Shown: one piece after another, positions 21,400 to 31,684 of the stretch
Layout of the letters: the number at the start of each line of letters is the position of its first letter
Numbering within the stretch: the first letter of the stretch is position 1
DNA from: Coix lacryma-jobi var. lacryma-jobi
Taxonomy: Eukaryota; Streptophyta; Magnoliopsida; Poales; Poaceae
Direction of reading: 5' to 3'
NCBI GenBank assembly: GCA_009763385.1
Contig: CM019822.1
Coordinates: 7,410,127 to 7,474,126, forward strand
DNA: 64,000 nt
Notes under the pieces: generated by a model
What the model was told of the DNA's origin: nothing
Seen by the model: only the letters and a program-made list of their open reading frames with translations
The model's database searches: none
Position numbers and translations under genes: made by a program

Positions 21400-24028
21400 C
21401 AGTTTAAATGCTCTTGGGCCGCAGTTAGGCCGATTTTTTCGTGGGCCACATCGAAGAACGCAGCTGCCTCAAGTTGGAAGAACGCAATTAGGGCCGATTT
21501 TTTGTGGGCCGGTTATTGGGCTCCTGCCTACAAACCCGCGGCACTTTGCAACGCACGACATCCATGCAAAAGGTCAAGCCCGTTTGGATGTCCTTAGCTA
21601 TTGATTTTTACCACCACACGGTTTCACCTCGTTAATTTTTTAGTGTCTCCGTCTGTAACTATGTTTCGCAAAAAAAAAAAAACCATGGTAGAGTTTGTGT
21701 ACACATATCAAGAAAAATATACTCGCTCCATCAAAACGAAATACAAAATCTCATTATTTTAGTCAATTTATTTTCAAATTAACTAGGTTAATAGAAAATA
21801 GAATAAACTCTTAGACCATCTTTGGAACACAGGATATGGAAAATATAGCAATAGGAAAAACATAGAAATTGATATGTTATGTTCATCTAATACTATAGGA
21901 TTCAAAGGCACACGATAATAGATGAGAAGCTCTTTAGTAGCACCAAAGGAAAAAGCAAAGGATTCGTTTTGTAAGAATGTCATGGTTGTGCTTTGCATGG
22001 TTTCCTCTATTTGATTGAGTAGAATAAGCTATAGTAGATCATTAGTTGTTAGCATTAACATTAAACTTCTCGTACTTCGTGCATAGGAATTTTTCCAAAA
22101 GCTCTAGCTAGGTGTTATGAATCCTATGGAATCAACATACAAAGGATAAAATCCTATGGAATACTGCTGCTAGTTCTTGCCAGCCAAACGATAGGATAAG
22201 AAACTTTCCTTTGTCAACAGTATTTCTTCAAATTTCCCTTAAAAATTCTGTAATCCAAAATACTGTAGCTATATAGTACGAAATAGCTAGGAACCAAAGA
22301 AGAAATTATCGACTTCGGCAAAAGATGAGAACACGATAGCGTGAAGGAGTGAGACAGTGAGATGTACTTTTTACAGGGTTTATGGAGTAGTAAAATGTCA
22401 TTCATGCACTGCGGTAGGTTCCTCCTTCAAGTCGTAGTAGACTTGTGATTATCTTGGAACCGAGGGAAAACACACTCGACAAGAGAATAAAACCACGTCG
22501 TCTCGCTCGGCAAGGCATCGCAGTATCAAGCAAAACAAACGAGCAAAGAGCATAGACCCCGAGAACGGCTTTCTGAAATCCAAAGAAACTTCTTTCTGGT
22601 CACCTAGGAAAGGAGAGGCAACAGTAAAAGAACCATAAAGTTCACGGTGGATGATTCCAAAAGGGCAGCGTCATTATCAAAAAGAGAAAAAAGCGCATCG
22701 TCCCGTCCACCCCTACTCGCCTCGTCACCATCGCCGGCGCTTTACCTGCACGAGCAGAGCAGCGCTCCTCGCCGTGCACCGGCTCCACGGTGGACCGGGG
22801 CGTACCGAACTTTTTGGGCCCCTGGCCTCTGCGACCCGACCCGCCGCCGTCCGTGCGTGAGCCATGCGCTCGGTACTCGGTAGTCCTAGACCAGCAGCAT
22901 CGGCCCGTTGGTCCACGCAGCGCAGGGGGGATGGCGCGTGGGACCCACGAGGCACAACGCTCGAGCCGCACGCCCCGCCCGCACAGTACTGGGAACCTTC
23001 TGGAGGCGCGCCTCCGAAAATATCTTCGTCCCCGCGGGGCCAATCCTGGTCGTTCCCGTCTCAGCGCCATCCGCGGCCAACGGCCCGGATCGCGCGCAGG
23101 CGCGTGGACACGACCGGTAGTTCGCAACTGCTGGCACTGGGGCCCACTGGCTTCTCGAGGCTTCCTGTACGATGTCGCGCTGTGCTTTCTGAATGCTTGC
23201 TAGCGGGTGCTGGTGGCCAAAAGTTTGTTCTGAGGAGCAGAGGAGCAGTCCCGTCGCTGGACCCACTTTGCAGCAAACGGGCAAACGGACGTCTGTTGAC
23301 TGTTATCTTTAGCTAACGTCTTATTAGACGATCTATTTTAACCATGCAGCGTCGTCGAACGTGGAACGTTGACCCATGGATCAGGTTTGTTTTTGTTCAG
23401 TTTTTTAGAGACCAGAGGGGTTCAAAGAGATTAAAGGCGATTTTGGCATAAATTTGCTTAAGAGACGTGTAGCTTAACTGAACACCTCGTAGGAGTAAGT
23501 TTTAAATAATTTGCTGCAGCATGTTAAACGGCGATTGGAAGCCCTTTTTAATCCCGTTAGGAACACATAAATTTTATATAAAAGTTTTACAGAAAGAATG
23601 GGAAATTTGACGGCGTTTCAAACGTGGCGATCGAGTAAAATTCTGATGACACGCCACAGTACCATCTGGAAACAGGGCCCAACAGAGCAAGCTGCCAAAA
23701 AAAGAAAAACTCGGAATTTCCCACGGTGAGAGACCCAAATATTTAACAGGCAAGTGGGCATCATGGCCGTGTTTCTGGAGGCTTCCTGCGGCGCGTGGAG
23801 CGACAGAGGGAGAGAGGGGGGAAGAACGAAGAAGCAGCAGCAGCGCTGCTGCGCCATCCGCTTGCTTCCTTCCCCTTCTCTCCCTCCTCTGCCACCGCCG
23901 GCATCGCCTCGTTGCGTGCGCGCCCCGCAGGGGGCTCGGGCTGGCGCCGCTGCACCCGTGGGCAGTGGGCGCGTACCTACCAACCTACGTGCTGCGGGGG
24001 AGCTACACGTCTCGTCTCGCCTCTCGGC
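21400..24028. other. Divergent intergenic region between sHSP and J-protein
   Basis: At 21410-21540 a duplicated block carries GGGCCGATTTTTT..GTGGGCC twice. From 21719 there is half of a worn Stowaway (ACTCGCTCCATC). The middle is AT-rich. From 22690 to 23320 the DNA is GC-rich with many overlapping open frames on both strands, none with a recognisable domain. Bases 23760-24028 are probably the J-protein promoter and 5' UTR; TTCtgGAggcTTC at 23767-23780 is an imperfect heat-shock-element-like string. Confidence 0.5.
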
Positions 24029-27000
24029 ATGGACGCCGGGGGAGAGAAGTGCGGCGACGCGGCGGCGGAGGGCGGGGAGGGCGGCGGCGACCTGTACGCG
24101 GTCCTCGGGCTCAAGAAGGAGTGCTCCGACGCCGACCTCAAGGTCGCTTATCGGAAGCTCGCCATGGTGAGCAATTCGATTCCTGATTCCGTGCTGTCTC
24201 TCCGTTTTGGGTTGCTTGCTGCTGCGTATCGTTGTTGATTTGGCTATCTAGTTCTAATATATCGCGCGTGCCTTGTTGGCGTCGTTGTAATCTGTTGAAA
24301 AAAAGAAGAGTGTCCTCCGCGGGTGATTCGAGTTTGCAGGCAGATACATTGGCGCCAAGTTCATGTTTCGTCTCTACCAATACGCTGCCTAATTTCCTAT
24401 GCTGCTAATTCAATGCTCGGTCTTAGTAATTACGATCTGGCAGTTATTATCATTCGTTCCTAGGTGAATTTTTAAAACCAATTTCGTAGGTAAGATCCTT
24501 TTTGTTGTGTGGGTCGATGTTTTGTACTAGTCAGACATATCTGAATCCCAGTGCATGCCAACACATGTATACCGTTATTCTGTTCCTGTTTTAAAAGATA
24601 TTCAATTCAATGACAAGGATCCCTAATGATTCTGTCCAATTGCTCTGCAGAAATGGCACCCGGACAAATGCTCCTCCTCCAGCAGCGTGCAGCACATGGA
24701 GGAAGCCAAGGAGAAGTTCCAAGAGATCCAGGGCGCCTACTCCGGTCTCAATCTTCCTTCTCTCAGCACCCTGCACCACGCCCCACTGCTCTGTTCCATC
24801 CCTATTCAGAAACCACCCTTTTTTTGAGAAGCAACACAAACCACCCTTCACCTGTTACAACGACTGACCAACAACTAATAAACTGAACACCAGCAAACAG
24901 AACCAATCTAGCCTGTTGGTAAACTCATTGCGTGGAGCCTTTGTGCTCCCATCCCATTGTTCTTGTGCAGTACTCTCCGACACCAACAAACGGCTCCTCT
25001 ACGACGTGGGAGTATATGACGATGAGGACGACGAGGATAGCGTAAGCATCTCTAACTGAACTGTTCTTTGTTTTGCATATTTCTGGATATAACAGTAGGG
25101 TGACGTCTTCTGCTGTTGGTGCAGATGCAGGGGATGGGGGACTTCATTGGTGAGATGGCACAGATGATGAGCCAGGTGCGGCCCATGGTAAGAGCCGATA
25201 GCACTATTGGTCCTAGTTCCAGATGGCCATGATTAGCTGGAGCAGCCATGTTTAGATTTGGTTGTCACACGCACGCTGCTTTAGCATGAAAATTCCAGCT
25301 AGCACTCATTCTTAGTCGTTAGAGCTATGCTTACAAGTACAGACACACTCGGTTTTACCAGTTCCTTTTCACATAATCCTAGGTGGGGTCACAAGTATAT
25401 GTTTTCTCAACAAACTTATAGCAAAACGTGTTACTCTAAACAAACATAACATGTACAGACTTTTCTACATTACGGTCCCTATTCTGTGTATCGATATATG
25501 CAAACTTCTTTTCATGAAGTTGCAAGGGAATAAGATGTTGAAACCTTTTGTGCAAACATGATCTTTTGTATCCTAAATGTGTCAGGTTTTTTTTAGAGGA
25601 CATAATATTAAGGTATTAATATTGCATGATAGTGAGTTCCCAAGGCCTTGCTTTGGTTTATCCAAAGCAACTTATACAACCTTCAATATCATTGTATGTT
25701 TCATGTTCATATGTCCACAGGCTTAAAAATGAAGGAATTGTTATGAAAGCTCCGTATCCTCCATGGTTTTTAGTGGATACTAAAAGCTGAACTTTTAGGT
25801 GATTTTTTTTCCAGAAAATAGCTGGAAATCGGCATCATTTTCCTGGACCTGATGTATCCAAAAAATAAATATGAGAATGACAACACAGTAACCTTTGACT
25901 GTTGGATTTGTAGAGGCAGGAAAGCTTTGAGGAGCTGCAGCAGCTTTTTGTGGACATGTTCCAGTCTGATATCGATTCAGGATTCTGCAATGGGACTACT
26001 AAGGGCCATCAGGTTCAGGGGCAAGCCAAAAGTAGAACATGCTCGACCTCACCTTCATCATCACCGTCCCCTCCTACTATAGTAAAGGAGGCAGAGGTGC
26101 CATCATGTAATGGCTTCAATAAGCGGGGTTCATCAGCAATGGACTCAGGGAAGCCTCCAAGGCCTGTTGAACGTGGTTCAGGTCAGAGCCAGGCTGAATT
26201 TTGTTTTGGGGTAAGTGCACTTGCCATTATCAATTTACTCTGCTTGATAATGATGCAACATGACAGGGGTTGTAGTTATTTACTGGGTCTGATTATATTT
26301 TTTAGATAACTGTGGTCTTATTACAATTTGCTTCTGACAGCGATCATGCAATTGACCATACATCTAAACCATAAGCAAATGTTATGTAGGAGATTGTTAT
26401 ATAAACGATGAGTTTCACGGCCAGTTTGAACTTTTGTTTTATGCTTTCCTTTTTTGTATAAAAAATGATTGTGGTGTTATGTGAGTGCCTTTTTCTCACC
26501 ATAATTTCAGGGCCTCTTTGGAATGCGGGATTTTTTCATGTTCCTGCGTTTTTCCTGAGAACTGTGTTCCAAAGGGGCCCTCACTTGAGAAGTATGAAGT
26601 CCCTAGGTGGTTATGAAAAGAATTGGGCAGCTATGTAACAGTTAGCTACATTGTCAGTCTTTACGTGCTGATATTGCTCGATAGTCTGAGAATATGTGTT
26701 CACATCGTTTGTATGTGGCCTTGGATGTTGCTCTCACTGTTACTGCTCCCTATATGTTATGGAATATATTATTTTGCCCTGGTCTATTTGGTATTTATAA
26801 GGTTTATGACGAAACAGAAATTCAGCATGGCTGCACGTTTTTTAAATATTTTTTATCGATAACCTTTTGGTTTATCCTTCTATTCATTTGCCTAGGGATG
26901 TTAGTCCTAGGTCACTTGCTGGGCCCCATTCTATCTTTGTACCTAAGCACTTCGGGGCGTTTAGTACTCATAACGATCACATGATAGTCCAATAAACTGT

Positions 27001-27876
27001 TAAGGACTCTGCTGAAACTTTTTATATTGATTGGGTCCCGTGGGGGCTATGAAAAGCTCCACCACTAGATGCATGCTTGACATGAAGACTTGCTTAGCAT
27101 ATGACGTTTTCTGGATAAGGCTTTTCGATGACAGGTAGACGTTGTTGTTGACTTGTTGGTGTGGTCCATTTGGTGGAAACAGCCTGCTGTACCACTTTTC
27201 CCATATATAGCTGTGTGAAAGTGGATTTTTCATATCCTTATGATGTGATATGTCCCATATTCCATGTCATTTTGGTTATATATTCTGTCATTTTAGGTGG
27301 TAGCAATGTTTTAATTTTTGATGAGTTTATTGCCAGTTTGGCATCTTAACAGATAGATCGGTCACACGTCATTTTCTGCTTTACAGATATCACTTTCTTG
27401 GATAATTGGATTGCTACATTGTGTTGTGCCTTTGCTGACTTGTCCACACTCTTTTCCTGCTGGGATTCTGTTCACGGTCCTCCTAGTCATACCTTAAATT
27501 GTCATTCAGCTGGGTGCCTGATGATAAGCCTGAATCTATGCTCTGATGCTCCATATTTGTTCTCTTCATTGAGAACCCCATGAAACTAGTGGTGCTGGTT
27601 TCTTTTCCCTGGGAACCTATGCCCTGGTGTACGAATGAAATATGGCTGTTGCTCTTGAGCTCCTCCTCGGCCAGACTATTCAAAGGAATAGAATCTTCTG
27701 CATTTTATGGCGGTCTTTTAATTTTATGTTGTCTTGTGCAGGTGAGCGACACGAAGCAAGCGCCAAAGCCGCAGGGTCCGAACACCGGCCGGAGGAGGAA
27801 CGGCCGGAAACAGAAGCTGTCATCCAAGCACGATGTTTCATCTTCAGATGAAACGGCCGACCCTTGGCTTTGGTGA
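24029..27876 (+). CDS. J-domain (DnaJ-like) co-chaperone
   Basis: This encodes a J-protein that stimulates Hsp70 ATP hydrolysis. Six exons are 24029-24166, 24651-24744, 24971-25041, 25125-25187, 25914-26210 and 27742-27876, giving 265 residues in consistent phase. The J-domain spans about residues 21-86: DLYAVLGLKKECSDADLKVA, YRKLAM, the invariant HPD at residues 49-51 in KWHPDKC, and AYSVLSDTNKRLLYDVGVYD. The exon 1/2 junction splits the J-domain just before KWHPDKC. An acidic DDEDDED run and a Met-rich stretch follow. A Ser/Pro-rich middle comes next, then a basic tail (GRRRNGRKQK) ending DPWLW. There is no G/F or zinc-finger region, so it is a type III/C J-protein. The exon 2 donor (G|GTCTCA) is weak outside the GT. 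Upstream in-frame codons before 24029 were not used because this ATG gives the family-like start. Confidence 0.92.
26510..26580. mobile_element. Short palindromic MITE in J-protein intron 5
   Basis: This 71-base hairpin has ends GGGCCTCTTTGGAA and TTCCAAAGGGGCCC, flanked by TCA on both sides. The ends match the element at 43921-44041. Confidence 0.75.
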
Positions 27877-28240
27877 TTTGTGCCGAGGGCCCTAGTAGCC
27901 AGCAGCAGGTAGGAGGGCACAGCATGTCGCCTCTGCTTGCTGCTGTGTGTGATCTGAAGAGGCGTTTAGCTCGTCATGTGCCTTCTTACCTTGGGCCTGT
28001 GAGGGCCTTCCATTGCAACTCGTCGATGATACTGCATTTTTCTTTCTCCACATCTGTGTCAGTTGTGTTGTACCAATACATTGAGTGACTTCTAATCGAT
28101 TCGCGTTTTATCATTAATAACATCTGGTATACGTTGCTGGGTGTTGGTAATGGGCAAAGATGACCAGCCTGTTGTATGCAAAAGATGGCCAGCCTGTTAA
28201 AAAGAATGTTAATCCTTGAGGGAGATAAGTAAATATCATC

Positions 28241-28313
28241 GGGGACGTAGCTCATATGGTAGAGCGCTCGCTTCGCATGCGAGAGGCACGGGGTTCGATT
28301 CCCTGCGTCTCCA
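28241..28313 (+). tRNA. trnA-CGC: tRNA-Ala (anticodon CGC)
   Basis: This is a 73-base cloverleaf with acceptor stem GGGGACG/CGTCTCC and discriminator A. The anticodon arm is CTCGC TTCGCAT GCGAG, so the anticodon is CGC and reads GCG. The T-arm is CGGGG TTCGATT CCCTG. The A-box (TAGCTCATATGG) and B-box (GGTTCGATTCC) are intact, and T-runs suited to Pol III termination lie 20-40 bases downstream. There is no intron and no encoded CCA. The 3' part is duplicated downstream. Confidence 0.95.
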
Positions 28314-28646
28314 TTTCATCATATTTGCAATTTTTGTTTTCTTTTTCTTGTTAATATGTAAGTAATTGTATTGATTTTTTTCAACAATATTGTTTTTTCA
28401 TTTTGAAATTTTGTTTTCTTTTTCTTATTAATATAATATTGAGGGAAACACGGACGGAGGCATGGGCACGGGGTTCGATTCCCTGCGTCTCCATTTCATC
28501 ATATTTGCAATTTTTGTTTTCTTTTTCTTGTTAATATGTAAGTAATTGTATTGATTTTTTTCAACAATATTGTTTTTTCATTTTGAAATTTTGTTTTCTT
28601 TTTCTTATTAATATAATATTGAGGGAAACACGGACGGAGGCATGGG
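28285..28646. repeat. Perfect 2 x 180-bp tandem duplication containing the tRNA 3' part
   Basis: Bases 28285-28464 and 28465-28644 read identically. The unit starts in the variable region of tRNA-Ala. It carries the T-arm and 3' acceptor strand plus about 150 bases of T-rich flank ending ACACGGACGGAGGCAT. The second copy (28465-28493) is therefore a truncated tRNA lacking its 5' half but keeping a B-box. No substitutions between copies means a very recent event or ongoing homogenisation. Confidence 0.95.
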
Positions 28647-29931
28647 CCACGACCGGCGTGTAGCGACAGCTAGCAAGCAGCAGGGTACAGTCGCGGGCTG
28701 TACAGGGTCATCCAGTAGGCAATGAAAACCCCTCGTCACAACGAGCATATCCCTCAGGCCCTTAAGCCCGCTCTGCTTCTAGTCCCAATCGTGCGGGGCG
28801 CAACACCGCGGGCGCCGGCGTCCCAAGGTCGCCCCACAAGCGCGCCACACATCGCGGCAGCCGCGACGAAGCAACGAGTCTCTTTCCAGGCGCAACGACA
28901 GGCATCAGGCCCCATGCCACGACCGCCGAAGAGGAAGGATGTTGGCGCCGATGTTGCGTGCTGCTATTGTGGCCGATGTTACTTGGGCTCTTGTGGCGTG
29001 CGATTAGGAACAAGCAGTGGCGGATCCACCAATATGGCGAGGTCTGGCTCCCCGCCGGCGAGCCCCCCTCCCCCTGGCGCCTAGACCTGGCAGCCATGGC
29101 GACATCTGTAGCCGCTACTCTATTTTAATCGCAAGTATAAAACGCGAGGAAGACGAACGCCGAAGAGGTACCGTTGTTGCCTGTTGGGCCTATTGGGCTG
29201 CGTCAGCGTGATGGAAGCCCACGTGGAAGGTAAAGAGCTTTCGCTCTACGTAGTACTTGATCAAGTACGTACGTATGTTTGGCGAGTACGTACGTACGTT
29301 CCAGTCCATCTGTCGCCCGCCTGGCGGCTTCGTGCTTCCAAATTCCACCTTCCAGGCGTCCACCGATGCCATGACGACTTGACGAGGCGATGAGTGAGTG
29401 ACTAACCAGTGCAGGACGCCTCCAACACGATCAACCATTCACCAGTGTAGCACCGCAATCAACACACAAGGAACAAATGAACGTATGAGAAAGTGCAATT
29501 GATCCCAATTATAAATTTTGATTCTCCTTGTTTTTATAGAATTAGCTGATGTTTTAAACTTCAATTTACAACATTATATAAATTTTAGTTGTAGGCTTGA
29601 AGACATATATTAACACGATTTCACATTGTCACAATTTAGTAGTACAAAAGTTCGCCATAGCTGATTTTTTATCCTGGATCCGTTATTGGGAACAGGGGCG
29701 ACATGGTCCTGAGTCAGCGGGCAACAATACCTCGTTGGCGACTGAGCTCGTCAGTGCGTCGCAGGTTCGCATGAGGAAAGGAAGAGGAGTCGTGATCGTC
29801 ACATTTTATTTTCTAATGGGCTACGTTGTATGGCCGGAAGGAAAACGCGTCGCGGGATCATACGTAGGAGGGCGGACCGACGAGGCGAAAGAAATGTTGC
29901 ACCAGTTTTTGTTCCCTTTTCAGTCTTTTTA
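28647..29931. other. Intergenic, no gene recognised
   Basis: A GC-rich stretch at 28740-29100 carries overlapping frames on both strands without domains. The words AGTGGCGGATCCACC near 29016 resemble those at ends of worn grass transposons. (TACG)n-like words occur at 29260-29300. The rest is AT-rich. Confidence 0.4.
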
Positions 29932-30180
29932 GGGCAGGTACAATAATGGCCTTATAGCCAAGCAAATGCTGATGTGGATGAGAGAAGGAAGGAGAGAGAT
30001 GAGAGCTTGGCTCCCATGCAAACACCAAGGTGAGCACGGAAGCATAGGTAATAATGGGTCCCAATAGAGATGTATGTGAGGAGAAATAGGAAAGAGAAAT
30101 GGTTTGTAACCAAGTAAAAGACTAACTATTGTATAGCTTGACTTATAGCCAAACACTTCGCTCTATTATTGACCATGCTC
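29932..30180. mobile_element. Tourist-like MITE (TTA target duplication)
   Basis: The ends GGGCAGGTACAATAAT and, reverse-complemented, GAGCATGGTCAATAAT match at 12 of 16 positions. TTA flanks both sides (29929-29931, 30181-30183). The body has TATAGCCAA words in both halves. The element is 249 bases and non-coding. Confidence 0.85.
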
Positions 30181-30183
30181 TTA

Positions 30184-31684
30184 TTAGTTGTGGGAGGGAT
30201 GGGAAGATTAGTATTAGGTATAGATTATATACTATTTTCCTTCTTTTTTTTGTATGCACTTACGTGCTTCCGAGCTGGGCCAGAACGAGCGCGTGGGGAA
30301 GCCGATCTGGGCCAGAACGTGAGCTCGTGCGGAGAAAGTTGATCTGGGCCGAGCTGAACGAGAACGTGAGTTGGGCCGGAAGAACGCGAGCACGCGTGAC
30401 GAGAAAAAAAAATTCGGCTGGTCGGCGCTAGACTCCGTCGGACGCCAGTCGCTCCCCCAAAACCCACCTCCTCCTGCCCTCCGCTCCCCCTCCCCGTCGT
30501 CCCTCCGTGTCAGTTTCGATTCCGCTCGCCGTCGCCGACGGCCAGACGCAGCGCGTCTCGCGACGCTCTCCACCAACCCCTGGATCTGCCGAGCGCGTCC
30601 GCCCCCGCTGCCGCCACCTAACCCGATCTTCTCCGCCTCCCGCGTGACAGGCGCGGCCTCCCCTCGGTAAGCATGCCCCGTGCCCCGTGCCCCGGATTGC
30701 CCTAATTCCTCGACCCAGACCCCGCGATTCCGCTCCCATCCGACTCCCTTGCCGGCCTTTTGCACCCTTCGATCCGTTTCTATGTGTGTTTCTGTTTGTC
30801 CATCCGGCGATTGCCGATGTGGAGTGGGATCGTGTTCATGTTATATGTTCGCCGGAATTTTTCCTTCTTTGCTTTTCCTTCTTTGCTTTCCCTTCCTTGC
30901 TTTGATGTATGCGTTGCGGAGATTTGTGTGCTCGTACCTGCGGAGGAGGATTGGGTGTGTGAGATTATATCCTATGGTTCAGCAGTTTTAGTGTCAGTTC
31001 TCATATGCAATGTTGCTGCTGTCATGTTTTACGCTGATCAGGTTATTCTGGAATGCACTAGTCTTACCCAGTAACCCAGTGGTTTATGGCACAGATAACC
31101 CTTCTACATGTTTCGAGGTGTTTAGAAAAATCGGCATATTTTCATATTGTGCTGGTACATGGTCTGCTTTATATTGGAAGGTTGGCCTGACCAATGTTTT
31201 ATTGTTCAAAATTTCTGCAGTTATTGTGAGGATTGTAGTTATTTAGTTTTCGAATGATTTTTTTATAGCTTTCTCTTTCCTGTGAACCTGTCGTTTCAAG
31301 TGATCCTTTTATATATTTTTTATTTTATTATTTTCCTCTCTGTTGATGGTTTTCATCTCTATCCTTCCCAATTTGCCTGGGACTAAATGGCTTTGTTCTT
31401 GTCATGGCATTTCAACTGAATTTCAGATATGTAACAACCAACTGATATAGGGACAAACTCGAATTTAGTGTCTGTCTTTCAGTTTCATTGCTGCACTTGT
31501 TATATGTTGTTCAAATTGTTTCAATATAAGTTATTCTCCTTGTTCAAAGGGTTCCCTTATTGTACTGGCTACTTATAAATGTATCCTCCTTCTGTTTCAG
31601 GTTGGAAGGGTTTGCTGCATCATGCAGTTTTTGTTGATAATCTTCATTTGCTCTTGAGTCGTCGTTTCTTTTGTTTTATTCAAA
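30184..31684 (+). other. NOT2 promoter, 5' UTR and leader intron
   Basis: A GC-rich leader around 30430-30666 ends CCCTCG before GTAAGC, a good donor. Its acceptor is probably the CAG at about 31599-31601, leaving about 83 bases of 5' UTR before the ATG at 31685. The leader intron is about 930 bases and T-rich. A worn retroposon tail (CTGGGACTAAATGGCTTTG) lies in it at about 31370-31415. The transcription start is not determined. Confidence 0.6.

Noticed and set aside
22642..23316. Several overlapping GC-rich frames on both strands (up to 161 codons)
   Set aside because: No start context, splice sites or domains, and all frames are equally open; this is a composition effect.
30232..30765. 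Minus-strand frame of 177 codons over the NOT2 leader
   Set aside because: Antisense to the GC-rich 5' UTR of NOT2; no motif and overlapped by other frames.
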